From assembly GCA_963702075.1 (NCBI GenBank), contig OY969703.1, positions 2,170,001-2,234,000 on the forward strand: a stretch of 64,000 nucleotides of DNA, given 5' to 3'. The position numbers and the translations under genes are program-made. Positions 19,066 to 27,188 of this stretch are shown here, piece by piece. The stretch is from VAYN01 sp963702075 (GTDB lineage Bacteria; Actinomycetota; Thermoleophilia; Solirubrobacterales; 70-9). Below the pieces are notes generated by a model. The model was not told where the DNA came from and searched no databases. It saw only the letters and a program-made list of their open reading frames with translations. Each line of letters starts with the position of its first letter. The first letter of the stretch is position 1.

Positions 19066-19914
19066 TCAGCCGCGGGTGCCGCCGCCGCTGCCGTCCGGCG
19101 ACCAGCCGGGGCCACGGAAGAGATAGCCGAGGCGGTGGCGCCAGCAGGTCGCCTTGCGGACGTCCCCCCAGATCGCCGCGAACTCGTGGAAGGCGACCCG
19201 GGTCGGGCGGAAGCTGCGGATGTTCTGGGTGAGGCCGTAGCGCACCCGCTCGGTCTCGCCCTGGTAGGTGCCGAAGAGGCGGTCCCAGACGATCAGGATG
19301 CCGCCGTAGTTGCGGTCGAGGTAGACCTCGTTGGCGCCGTGGTGGACGCGGTGGTGCGAGGGCGTGTTGAAGAAGAACTCGAACCAGCGGGGCATCTTCT
19401 TCACCCGCTCGGTGTGGATCCAGAACTGGTAGATCAGGCTGACCGCCTGCTGGAGGAGGATCATCCACGGCGCGAAGCCGACCAGCGCCAGCGGCGCCCA
19501 GAACGGAAGCGCGGTCATCGGCGTCCAGGTCTGGCGCAGCGCGGTCGAGAGGTTGTAGTGCTCGGAGGAGTGATGGACGACGTGGCTCGCCCAGAAGACC
19601 CGCACCTCGTGGTGGATGCGGTGGAACCAGTAATAAGCGAGGTCGTCGGCGAAGAAGAGCAGGACGTAGGTCCACCACTCGTCGGCCGGCATCCGCAGCG
19701 GGCTCAGCTCGTAGAGGCCGGCGTAGATCGCGATCACGGCCAGCTTCCAGACCGCGTTGATGAGGACGTTGCCGCCACCCATCGTCAGGCTGGTCCGGGT
19801 GTCGCGCGCCTCGTAGCCGACCAGGTCCTCGTCGCGCGCGTACTTGAACGAGAGCAGCTCGACGATCAGCAGCAGCACGAACGCCGGGATTGCGTAGAGG
19901 ATCAGCTCGGCCAT
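19066..19914 (-). CDS. sterol desaturase / fatty acid hydroxylase family membrane protein
   Basis: A 282-residue di-iron membrane oxygenase. The eight-His cluster is visible as HRIHHE, HVVHHSSEHYN and HHRVHHGANEVYLDRNYGG, embedded among about four hydrophobic helices (N-terminal residues 1-25, then 55-75, 85-105 and 140-165). The family hydroxylates or desaturates lipids, carotenoids or sterol-like molecules in the membrane. It is divergent from a methyltransferase gene with a 49-base gap, so the two share a promoter region. The substrate is unknown. Confidence 0.88.
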   Translation of the reverse strand: MAELILYAIPAFVLLLIVELLSFKYARDEDLVGYEARDTRTSLTMGGGNVLINAVWKLAVIAIYAGLYELSPLRMPADEWWTYVLLFFADDLAYYWFHRIHHEVRVFWASHVVHHSSEHYNLSTALRQTWTPMTALPFWAPLALVGFAPWMILLQQAVSLIYQFWIHTERVKKMPRWFEFFFNTPSHHRVHHGANEVYLDRNYGGILIVWDRLFGTYQGETERVRYGLTQNIRSFRPTRVAFHEFAAIWGDVRKATCWRHRLGYLFRGPGWSPDGSGGGTRG

Positions 19915-19963
19915 GGGGGAAATTTAGTTGGCGAGCCAGCTGGGGGCCGTTAGGTTTGCGAGC

Positions 19964-20830
19964 GTGAGCGAATCCGAGTACCACGAAGCGAGCCGGGAGC
20001 AGTGGAGCGCCGCCGCCCGTAGCTGGGCCAGCGCCGCCGAAGAGGAGGAGACCGGCGCCTCGGGCGACGCCACCCTCTGGATGCTCGCCGCGGCCGAGCT
20101 GCGGCCGGGGCAGCGGGTGCTGGAGCTCGCCTGCGGGGCCGGCCGGGTGGGGCTGCAGGCGGCGAGCCGGGTCGGGCCCGACGGCGCCGTCCTCTGCTCG
20201 GACTTCTCGCAGGAGATGGTCGACGCGGTGGCCGGCCGGGTCGAGCGCCTCGGGGTGCCGAACGTGGAAACCCGCCTGCTCGACGCCCACCAGCTCGAGC
20301 TCCCTGACGGGGAGTTCGACGTCGTCCTCTGCCGCTTCGGCTACATGCTGATGGCCGACCCGGCGCAGGCGCTACGCGAAAGCGCGCGGGTCCTGCGCGC
20401 CGACGGCAAGCTGGCCCTGATCGTCTGGGGAACGGCGGAGCAGAACCCCTGGCTCTGGCTGATCATCGAGGCGTTGATCGACCACCTGAACGCACCGCGC
20501 CCGGAGCCGGGCACCCCCGGCCCGTTCTCGCTCGGCGAACCCGAGCGGCTGCGCGCCGTCTGCGAGGAGGCCGGCCTGAGCGAGGTCGAGGTCGAGGAGA
20601 TCGCGACCGAGCAGGCCTACGACTCGCTCGATGCCTGGTGGGAGGAGCTGCTCGAGGTCAGCGGCCCCCTGGCGGCGATGCTGAAGGCGCTCCCCGAGGA
20701 GGACCGCGAAGCGATCCGCTCCAAAGCGCTCGCCGGCGGCGGGGAGTTCGTCAAGGACGACGGCCGCGCCGTCTTCCCCGCCGCGGTCCTCGGCGCGACC
20801 GCACGCAAGCAGAGCCCGTCGGCGAAATAG
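19964..20830 (+). CDS. class I SAM-dependent methyltransferase
   Basis: A 288-residue Methyltransf_25-type enzyme with motif I VLELACGAGRVGLQAA, LCSDFSQEMVDAV, LELPDGEFDVVLCRFGYMLM and LRADGKLALIVWG. I start it at GTG 19964, where the sequence becomes helical and family-like; the frame is open back to a TTG at 19928. It is followed nine bases later by a nucleotide cyclase on the same strand, probably co-transcribed. Its substrate cannot be inferred. Confidence 0.82.
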   Translation: MSESEYHEASREQWSAAARSWASAAEEEETGASGDATLWMLAAAELRPGQRVLELACGAGRVGLQAASRVGPDGAVLCSDFSQEMVDAVAGRVERLGVPNVETRLLDAHQLELPDGEFDVVLCRFGYMLMADPAQALRESARVLRADGKLALIVWGTAEQNPWLWLIIEALIDHLNAPRPEPGTPGPFSLGEPERLRAVCEEAGLSEVEVEEIATEQAYDSLDAWWEELLEVSGPLAAMLKALPEEDREAIRSKALAGGGEFVKDDGRAVFPAAVLGATARKQSPSAK

Positions 20831-20839
20831 TCTCGTGCG

Positions 20840-21622
20840 GTGCCCCTGGGCCCCGACGAGAACGCGGCGAAACGGATCGCCACCGCCGCACGCCGCTTCA
20901 ACCGCCAGCCGCGGCTGCTGCGCTCGATCCAGCGGGCGCGCGAGCGCTTTCTCGGCGGCGACGAGTTCGTCGACCGCCTCTCCACCTCCCGCGACCGTCC
21001 CTCCGACCTCGCCGTCCAGCACCTGGCCGAGCTGCGCGGGGAGACGCCCGGGGTGATCGGCGAACTGGGGCTGACGGCGCTGCAGGCCTGGCAACGGCTG
21101 GCCGAGTCCCAGGACCGCGGCCGCGGCGAGGTCGACGTCGCGATCCTCTTCACCGACCTGGTCGGCTTCTCGAGCTGGGCGCTGGAGGCGGGCGACGAGC
21201 CGGCGCTGCGGTTGCTGCGGGAGGTGGCGGCGGCGATCGAGCCACCGGTGACCGAACGCCAGGGCGAGGTCGTCAAGCGCCTCGGCGACGGGCTGATGGC
21301 GGCGTTCTGGGACGCGGGGAGCGCGACCGAGGCCGCCTTCGCCGCCCGCGAGCGAATCGCCTCGGTCGAGGTCGAGGGCTTCCGCCCCCAGCTGCGCACC
21401 GGCATCCACCTCGGCCGCCCGCGCAAGGTCGGCGGCGACTACCTCGGCGTCGACGTCAACGTCGCCGCCCGCCTCTGCGACGCCGCCAAGCCCGGCGAGG
21501 TACTCGTCTCCGACCGCGCCCTGCTGAAGCTCGACCTGAACACCGTGAACGCGAAGAACCGCCGCTTCCGCGCCAAGGGCGCGCCGAAGGAGCTCGCCGT
21601 CTACGCCTTGACGCCCGCCTAG
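20840..21622 (+). CDS. class III adenylate/guanylate cyclase
   Basis: A 260-residue soluble cyclase. The N-terminal 85 residues are helical with no recognised sensor. The catalytic domain (about 95-260) has both metal Asp motifs (ILFTDLVGFSSW and VKRLGDGLMAAFWD) and the VDVNVAARLCDAA segment with the Asn/Arg transition-state residues, so it should be active as a homodimer. The start is GTG 20840, nine bases after the methyltransferase. The stop interlocks in CTAG with the convergent HAD gene. Cyclic AMP is the likely product, but specificity is not proven by sequence. Confidence 0.88.
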   Translation: MPLGPDENAAKRIATAARRFNRQPRLLRSIQRARERFLGGDEFVDRLSTSRDRPSDLAVQHLAELRGETPGVIGELGLTALQAWQRLAESQDRGRGEVDVAILFTDLVGFSSWALEAGDEPALRLLREVAAAIEPPVTERQGEVVKRLGDGLMAAFWDAGSATEAAFAARERIASVEVEGFRPQLRTGIHLGRPRKVGGDYLGVDVNVAARLCDAAKPGEVLVSDRALLKLDLNTVNAKNRRFRAKGAPKELAVYALTPA

Positions 21623-22335
21623 CGTAGGAGCCGGTCGACCACCTCGAGCAGCTCGAGGTGGTCGTCGATCACGAAGTCGGCCTCGACGCCGTCGTCGGCG
21701 TCGTCGTGCAGCCCCCGGTAGCGGACGGTGCCCATGCCGATCGCCGCGGCCCCGGCGACGTCGGTCCGGCGCAGGTCCCCGACGTGCATCGCCGCCTGCG
21801 GCCGCGACCCAAGCGCAGCCAGGGCCGGCTCAAACGCCTCGGGCGCCGGCTTGTAGTGCCCGGTTTCGTCCGAGAAAGACCAACCGCTGAAGTGCTCCAG
21901 CAGCCCTCCGCGGGCGAGCTGCCCGCGCAAGGCCGCACCGCCGCTGAAACCGACGTCGCAGACGATCCCGACTCGCACCCCTCTCTCCCCCAGCCCCTGG
22001 AGAACCTGCCCGATCCCCGGCGCCAGTTCGAGCTCGACTTCGTCGATCGCGCCGAGGAAGGCCTCCGCGACCCGCTCGCCACCCGCTCCCTCGACCCCGA
22101 GCGCCCGCACCAGCATTGCTGCCCCCTCCCGCGGGTGCAGGTGGACTCCTTCGGCCCAAGAGCCCTCCCAGCGCAACCTCACCTCGTCCAGGCTCTCCTC
22201 GAGCAGCACCGCCTCCACCGCGAAGCCGCCCTCCTCGCACGCCGCCGCCACCGCACGCCGCCGCGCCGCCGGCATCGCCCCTTCCGGCACCTGCGCGATC
22301 GTGTTCCAGAAGTCGAAGGTGATGGCCTCGATCAT
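21619..22335 (-). CDS. HAD superfamily hydrolase
   Basis: A 238-residue haloacid-dehalogenase-like phosphatase. Motif I is ITFDFWNT with the nucleophile Asp, motif III the Lys of GHYKPAPEAF, and motif IV GDLRRTDVAGA. The cap lies between motifs I and II. I chose ATG 22335 over ATG 22347 because the sequence preceding it mirrors that before the Fic start in the divergent inverted repeat. The substrate is unknown; the family often handles small phosphorylated metabolites. It is divergent from the Fic gene with 68 bases between the starts. Confidence 0.83.
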   Translation of the reverse strand: MIEAITFDFWNTIAQVPEGAMPAARRRAVAAACEEGGFAVEAVLLEESLDEVRLRWEGSWAEGVHLHPREGAAMLVRALGVEGAGGERVAEAFLGAIDEVELELAPGIGQVLQGLGERGVRVGIVCDVGFSGGAALRGQLARGGLLEHFSGWSFSDETGHYKPAPEAFEPALAALGSRPQAAMHVGDLRRTDVAGAAAIGMGTVRYRGLHDDADDGVEADFVIDDHLELLEVVDRLLR

Positions 22336-22406
22336 CGAGCTAATCATTGCATAATCGAGCTAATTGACATCTCTCTTAGATCAATTATGCGATCATTAGC
22401 TCGATG
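22333..22406. promoter_or_regulatory. large inverted repeat spanning the divergent HAD/fic start codons
   Basis: Plus-strand 22333-22355 and 22384-22406 are 23-base inverted arms that agree at 21 of 23 positions, separated by 28 bases. Each arm ends in GCTCGATG, whose ATG is the start codon of HAD (left, minus strand) or Fic (right, plus strand). A third partial copy, ATCGAGCTAAT, begins at 22354. The spacer is AT-rich. This looks like a symmetrical divergent promoter with an operator that covers both translation starts. Confidence 0.7.
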
Positions 22407-23456
22407 AAAAGCTTCATTGACATTGACAAGACCTTCGCGGGGCAGCCGCGGAGGCTAGGGCCGCTGCTCGCCCGGATCGACACCGGCAAAGGCCGCGAGG
22501 CCCTATATGGAGACCAGCTCCCGGAGCTCCTCCACCAGCTGGCCAACGACGCCAGAGTCTCCTCGATCACCGCCTCCAATGCGATCGAGGGGGTGGTCGT
22601 CGAGAGCTCGCGAGCGGAGAAGCTGGCCGAGGGCTCCCGCCGCTTCCGCAATCGCAACGAGCGGGAGTTTGCCGGCTACCGCGATGCGGTCGACGAGTTG
22701 ATGCGCCTCGATGCCTACGAGCCGCTCACGGTCCCCTACGTGCTCCACCTTCATCGCCTGCTATTCACCCACTCCGGAGGACGCGGGGGTCACCTCAAGT
22801 CGGACCAGAACCTGATCGTCTCCTATGAAGACGGGAGGCGAAAGGTGGTGTTCGAACCTACTCCGCCAGCGCAGACCGAGTTCCAGCTGAGCGAGCTGCT
22901 CGACCGCTACCAGGCTGCCAAGGAAGCAGCGGCTGCCCACCCGCTGGTGCTGACCGGCGCACTCATCCTCGACCTTCTAGCGATCCATCCGGTCGCCGAT
23001 GGCAATGGGCGCCTGGCCCGACTGCTCACCACTCACGAGCTGCTTGCCGGGGACTACCGGGTTGCACGCTACGTCAGCGTCGAGCAGGGGATCTACGCAT
23101 CGAGGAATACCTACTACGCCAGCCTCTACGAGTCGCAGCGGCGATGGCACCAGGGGGACCACGACATCTGGCCGTGGATCACCTACCTCGCCGGGGTCCT
23201 CGCCTCCGCCTACGAGGCTTTCGAGAGCCGCGTCGCATCGGCCAGGTCGGAAACCGGCAACAAGCAGCAGCGGGTGCGTGAATACATCCTCGAACACGCG
23301 CCTGACTCTTTTCGTCGCCGAGACGTCGCTCGAGCCGTGCCTGGCGTCAGCGAGGCGACGATCAGGCTCGTTCTGGCCGAGCTGCGAGGGGAGGGGAAGA
23401 TCGCGTCAGAAGGTTCTGGCCCTGGAGCCAGATGGCGAAAACCAAGCCCTGACTGA
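22404..23456 (+). CDS. Fic family protein (class II, autoinhibited)
   Basis: A 350-residue Fic protein expected to transfer AMP from ATP to hydroxyl side chains of target proteins. The catalytic loop HPVADGNGRLAR starts at His195 and is complete. An N-terminal inhibitory helix carries SNAIEG (58-63), matching the (S/T)xxxE(G/N) motif whose Glu blocks ATP binding, so the enzyme is probably autoinhibited. The C-terminal 80 residues form a winged helix-turn-helix (FRRRDVARAVPGVSEATI), suggesting DNA binding and autoregulation through the inverted repeat that overlaps its start. No separate antitoxin gene is seen. Confidence 0.9.
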   Translation: MKSFIDIDKTFAGQPRRLGPLLARIDTGKGREALYGDQLPELLHQLANDARVSSITASNAIEGVVVESSRAEKLAEGSRRFRNRNEREFAGYRDAVDELMRLDAYEPLTVPYVLHLHRLLFTHSGGRGGHLKSDQNLIVSYEDGRRKVVFEPTPPAQTEFQLSELLDRYQAAKEAAAAHPLVLTGALILDLLAIHPVADGNGRLARLLTTHELLAGDYRVARYVSVEQGIYASRNTYYASLYESQRRWHQGDHDIWPWITYLAGVLASAYEAFESRVASARSETGNKQQRVREYILEHAPDSFRRRDVARAVPGVSEATIRLVLAELRGEGKIASEGSGPGARWRKPSPD

Positions 23457-23522
23457 CCTGTCGGCTTTTAGAGAACTCAGGAGTTCTTGCTCTTTGCGGT
23501 TCCCGCGTCCACACTTGGACAG

Positions 23523-24653
23523 ATGGCGGCCGAGCCCTCAGTCGAAGTCGGCGCCTACGTCCTACAGCTGGGCGAAGCAGGCGGAACCATCGTCACCCGC
23601 GGCGAGAGCGCCGAGGAAGCCGAGATCGAACCCCTGCGACACGCGCTCGCGGAATCTGGGCCAGAAGCCCCCGACCACCGCCCGGATGTCGCCGACGAAA
23701 TTGACGAAGCCGCGGAATCGACGGCAAAGGTCGAGAAGGCTGTGGCCCTTTGCAAAGGCGTCACCGAAGGCCACGCGCTGAGCCCGGACCAGCTCGCCCT
23801 CGAGGTCGGTTCGCTACTCGACTGTCTCGAACGGCTGGACCGCAAGAAGGAGCACAAAAAGGCGCTGCGGATGGCCCGCGCCCTGGCCACGCTGCTGATG
23901 CTGCTGAAACGCTGGGCGGACCTGCTGGAGACCCTGCGCATCGCCCTGCGCGCCGGCGAGCAGCTGGGCGACCTGGAGGCGATCGCCTGGGCGAGGCACG
24001 AGCTTGGCAGCCTGCACCTCGCGGCGGGCGACGTCGAGGGCGCGGCGCGCGATCTGCACCAAGCCCGCGATGTCCGAGAGCAGATCGGCGACCGGCGCGG
24101 GCTGGCGACGACCAACCGCAACCTGCAGGTGCTGTGCGATCGCCTGCAGGCGATGCTGCGAAGCGAAGAGCTAATCCGCCGTCAGGCCCGGGACAGACGC
24201 CCGTCCCTCCGCTACCTCCTCGCGGGCGCGACGCTGGCCGCCTTCCTGTTCGCCGGGGGCGTCGCCGCGGGGATGACCATCGGTGGCGACAACAGTGAAA
24301 ACGCCGCCGAGGGAGGCGTCCTGCCGGTCATCAACGGGAACAACGGGGGCGGCGGGAGCAATGGCGGCGGGGGCGGGAAGACGGGCGGCGAGAGCGGCGG
24401 GAAGACCGGCGGCGGCACTGGCAGCGCCGGCAATTCCGGCAAGAGCAACAACGGCACCGCGCAGCAAGAACGGGAAGAACAAGAACAGAGGGAACTCGAA
24501 CAGCGGGAACTGGAAGAACGGGAACAAGAACAGCGGGAACTCGAAGAACGGGAAGTCGAAGAACGCGAACTGGAAGAACGGGAACGCGCGGAACGAGAAC
24601 TGAAAGAACAGGCGCAGCGGGAAGCAGAAGAAGCCGGTCCGATCGTCAAGTAG
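23523..24653 (+). CDS. TPR-containing membrane protein with Gly-rich linker and charged coiled tail
   Basis: About 376 residues of unknown function. Residues 60-210 form helical tetratricopeptide-like repeats (HELGSLHLAAGDVEGAARDL is one clear unit). A single membrane segment lies near residues 219-242 (LAGATLAAFLFAGGVAAGM). A Gly/Ser/Asn linker follows (about 255-310), then a tail almost entirely of Glu, Arg, Gln and Leu, probably a single alpha-helix or coiled coil outside the membrane. ATG 23523 is used; a TTG at 23487 is possible. The TPR side faces the cytoplasm if the positive-inside rule holds. Confidence 0.7.
   Translation: MAAEPSVEVGAYVLQLGEAGGTIVTRGESAEEAEIEPLRHALAESGPEAPDHRPDVADEIDEAAESTAKVEKAVALCKGVTEGHALSPDQLALEVGSLLDCLERLDRKKEHKKALRMARALATLLMLLKRWADLLETLRIALRAGEQLGDLEAIAWARHELGSLHLAAGDVEGAARDLHQARDVREQIGDRRGLATTNRNLQVLCDRLQAMLRSEELIRRQARDRRPSLRYLLAGATLAAFLFAGGVAAGMTIGGDNSENAAEGGVLPVINGNNGGGGSNGGGGGKTGGESGGKTGGGTGSAGNSGKSNNGTAQQEREEQEQRELEQRELEEREQEQRELEEREVEERELEERERAERELKEQAQREAEEAGPIVK
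24463..24612 (+). repeat. imperfect short tandem repeat encoding the E/R/Q/L tail
   Basis: Degenerate repeats of 6, 12 and 15 bases built from GAAC and CGGGAAC-type units, for example GAACTCGAAGAACGGGAA, run through the 3' end of the TPR protein gene and encode LEQRELEEREQ-like units. Length variation between strains by slippage would keep the frame because units are multiples of three. Confidence 0.6.
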
Positions 24654-24675
24654 CCGCAAGCAGCCCCGGGACCCG

Positions 24676-24942
24676 CTAACCACCCCGCAGGTAAGAAGCA
24701 CGGCGCCTAAGTTCGATTCGTTCTTCGGTTGCCATCAAGTGCCAGCGCGGGACCCCGAGCCCTTTTGCCACCGCCTTCAGCGTGTTGAATTTCGGGTTCC
24801 GCCGTCCCGACTCGAGGTGTGAAATCTCGGTGTGGTGGAGACCGCCGGCGTCTGCGACCTGCTCCTGAGTCAACCCAGCCTCCTCGCGAATCTCCCTGAT
24901 CGCGCGCCCGAGATCGGGGTGTGGGCGGTCTGCAGTTGACAT
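24676..24942 (-). CDS. XRE-family HTH regulator (small)
   Basis: An 88-residue Cro/CI-type DNA-binding protein. The helix-turn-helix is GLTQEQVADAGGLHHTEISHLESGRRNPKFNTL, followed by AVAKGLGVPRWHLM. Nothing but the DNA-binding domain and a short basic tail is present. ATG 24942 is preferred; an adjacent TTG could add one residue. It is divergent from the cupin gene, so it may control it. Confidence 0.85.
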   Translation of the reverse strand: MSTADRPHPDLGRAIREIREEAGLTQEQVADAGGLHHTEISHLESGRRNPKFNTLKAVAKGLGVPRWHLMATEERIELRRRASYLRGG

Positions 24943-25124
24943 CAACCTGAGCCAATCTGCTCAGGATTTTTTACTCCATAGCGTCAACTCCAACTTGGGG
25001 TGGACGCATAGAGGCGACTTCGCAATTTCGGAGTTCCTTCGATTCCCGAAAACCTCCTGATCAGGACCGAAAGGGAGTGCGTGCGAGGGGGTGTAGCCAT
25101 CGCTTGCCCGGGTAGCCATCCGGC

Positions 25125-25541
25125 GTGACCGACTACTCGATCGTCAGGGCAGACGAAGCGAAGGACGCCTACGCCGACACCGATGTCCCCGGGGAGTTCC
25201 GCTCGCTGAGCGACGCGCTCGGGGCCGAGCAGCTGGCGGTGACGCTGATCCGCATCCCGCCCCACTCCGACTTCGAGCAGGGCTCGGGACACCGGCACGA
25301 GGAGATCGAGGAGGTCTACCTCGTCACCAGCGGAACCCTGACGATGCGCTTTGGCGAGGAGGTCGAGACCGTCGAGGCCGGCAGCGCGGTGCGGGTCGCG
25401 CCGCATACGGTCCGATCGCACCGTAACGAGGGCGACGAGCCGGTCGAGCTGTGGGCGATCTCACCTGCCGCTGATAACGATGGCGGCGAGAAGGTCGACG
25501 AGTTCTGGGAGGCCTCTCCCGACGCTGCCCAACATCGGTAG
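25125..25541 (+). CDS. cupin domain protein
   Basis: A 138-residue single-domain cupin. Motif 1 is GHRHEEIEEVYLVTSG with two His and a Glu as metal ligands, and motif 2 is AGSAVRVAPHTVRSHRN. The start is GTG. It lies between two minus-strand XRE regulators. Such stand-alone cupins may be isomerases, dioxygenases or small-molecule binders; I cannot choose between them. Confidence 0.85.
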   Translation: MTDYSIVRADEAKDAYADTDVPGEFRSLSDALGAEQLAVTLIRIPPHSDFEQGSGHRHEEIEEVYLVTSGTLTMRFGEEVETVEAGSAVRVAPHTVRSHRNEGDEPVELWAISPAADNDGGEKVDEFWEASPDAAQHR

Positions 25542-25550
25542 GCGCACTGC

Positions 25551-25919
25551 TCAGGCGTCTGACGCGCTCGCGAAGACCTCTTCGAGGGTGAAGATCTGCG
25601 AGCAGGGAACACCAAGTCCCTTCGCGAGCCGCTGCAGGGTTTCGTGGGTGGGATTGCTCTTGCCCTTCTCCAAGCGCGAGATCTCAGTCGCGTCGATCCC
25701 GCTGCTCGCAGCGAGCTCACGCTGACTCAAGTTCTTGGTTTTCCGGAGGAAGCGAACGGCCTTTCCGAGTGAGGCGCGAGGGGTTTTTAGAGCGGAACTC
25801 AAAGTTCTGCCAATCGAATTGGGTTTCGGCCCAGATTTGAATAGAGAGGAACTCAAGTTGGCGAAACCGCGGGCGAGAAGCTGCTCGATGGGCAACTCGG
25901 CGCTTCCTCGATCCGGCAT
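25551..25919 (-). CDS. XRE-family HTH regulator
   Basis: About 122 residues. The C-terminal two thirds are a Cro/CI helix-turn-helix: AVRFLRKTKNLSQRELAASS, GIDATEISRLEKGKSNPT and LQRLAKGLGVPCSQIF. The N-terminal 50 residues are unstructured-looking. The start is taken at ATG 25919 (MPDRGSAEL); longer open versions lack support. It is convergent with the cupin, divergent from the aldo/keto reductase, and similar in layout to the other XRE gene about 600 bases away. Confidence 0.8.
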   Translation of the reverse strand: MPDRGSAELPIEQLLARGFANLSSSLFKSGPKPNSIGRTLSSALKTPRASLGKAVRFLRKTKNLSQRELAASSGIDATEISRLEKGKSNPTHETLQRLAKGLGVPCSQIFTLEEVFASASDA

Positions 25920-26053
25920 TTTGCGGACGCCGCGCTCGCCAGGATTTCGACCTCGTGAGTAAAGAAGTGCAGTCCTGAAGCCACTTGCCGGGTGCAAGCC
26001 TTGGGCTTCATCCCAACCGCATATGAGCGATCCGAGCCGGGTAGCTGCTGCGG

Positions 26054-27100
26054 GTGACCTACCTCGCCGCCTCCGACCGCTACGAGGGCAAGATGCAGTA
26101 CCGGCGCTGCGGCAGCTCCGGGCTCGACCTGCCGGTCCTCTCGCTCGGCTACTGGCACAACTTCGGCGACGGGCAACCGTTCGAGCGGCAGCGGGCGATC
26201 GCGCGGCGCGCCTTCGACCTCGGCATCACCCACCACGACCTCGCCAACAACTACGGTCCGCCCTACGGTTCCGCCGAGCTCAACTTCGGCCGCCTGATGC
26301 GCGAGGACTTCGGCCCCTACCGCGACGAGATGATCGTCTCGACCAAGGCGGGCTGGGACATGTGGCCCGGTCCGTATGGCCAGGGCGGCGGCTCGCGCAA
26401 GTACCTGCTCGCCTCGCTCGACCAGTCGCTGCGGCGGATGGGCCTCGACTACGTAGACGTCTTCTACAGCCACCGCCTCGACGGCACGACGCCGCTGGAG
26501 GAGACGATGAGCGCCCTCGACACCGCCGTCCGCCAGGGCAAGGCCCTCTACGTCGGCATCTCCTCCTACGACGCCGAGCGCACCCGCCAGGCGGCGGCGA
26601 TCCTCCGCGACCTCGGCACCCCGCTGCTGATCCACCAGCCCTCCTACTCGATTCTGAACCGCTGGATCGAGGCCGAGGGCCTGCTCGAGGCGACGGCCGG
26701 GCTCGGCGTCGGCGTGATCGGCTTCACCGCCCTCGCCCAGGGCCTGCTCACCGACCGCTACCTCGACGGCATCCCCGAGGACTCGCGTGCTGCGCGCGGG
26801 ACGGAGACCTTCGACAACGACTGGCTCAACGGGGACACGATCGAGCGCCTCCGCGGCCTCGACGACCTCGCCTCCAAACGCGGCCAGACCCTCGCCCAGC
26901 TCGCCCTCGCCTGGGCCCTGCGCGACGAGCGCGTCACCTCCCTGGTGATCGGCGCCTCCTCGGTCGAGCAGCTCGAGCAGAACGTCGACGCCCTCGACAA
27001 CCTCGAGCTCTCCGACGACGAGCTGGCCGAGATCGACCGCCACGCCGAGGCCGGCGCCGACGTTGACATCTGGGAGCAGGCGCGCGCCGGCGAGTGGTAG
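26054..27100 (+). CDS. aldo/keto reductase, YghZ / glyceraldehyde-3-phosphate reductase-like
   Basis: A 348-residue NADPH-dependent aldo/keto reductase. The N-terminus (YRRCGSSGLDLPVLSLGYWHNFG) and HHDLANNYGPPYGSAE are typical of the YghZ/AKR14 group (L-glyceraldehyde 3-phosphate reductase, methylglyoxal detoxification). The catalytic tetrad is Asp62, Tyr67, Lys98 (STKAGW) and His140 (YSHRLD). The cofactor site is in the C-terminal VIGASSVEQLEQN. The start is GTG. It is probably monocistronic, with a divergent XRE regulator upstream. Confidence 0.9.
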   Translation: MTYLAASDRYEGKMQYRRCGSSGLDLPVLSLGYWHNFGDGQPFERQRAIARRAFDLGITHHDLANNYGPPYGSAELNFGRLMREDFGPYRDEMIVSTKAGWDMWPGPYGQGGGSRKYLLASLDQSLRRMGLDYVDVFYSHRLDGTTPLEETMSALDTAVRQGKALYVGISSYDAERTRQAAAILRDLGTPLLIHQPSYSILNRWIEAEGLLEATAGLGVGVIGFTALAQGLLTDRYLDGIPEDSRAARGTETFDNDWLNGDTIERLRGLDDLASKRGQTLAQLALAWALRDERVTSLVIGASSVEQLEQNVDALDNLELSDDELAEIDRHAEAGADVDIWEQARAGEW

Positions 27101-27188
27101 GCGCACCACTTCGTTCGTCTGGACAATCGCATCGGCGGGCGCGAGTATCGTCCTGCCGCCTGTCGCCGACGAAGACCGAGGAGGTCAC

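Noticed and set aside
20840..21622. A second Pycsar cyclase
   Set aside because: It has the usual class III adenylate-cyclase motifs, with no small membrane or TIR effector adjoining; its neighbours are a methyltransferase and a HAD hydrolase.
22404..23456. A class I Fic toxin with a separate FicA-type antitoxin
   Set aside because: The inhibitory (S/T)xxxE(G/N) motif is inside the Fic protein itself at residues 58-63, and no small antitoxin gene precedes it.
24463..24612. A CRISPR array
   Set aside because: The repeats are short, contiguous and coding in frame, with no spacers and no cas genes anywhere in the window.
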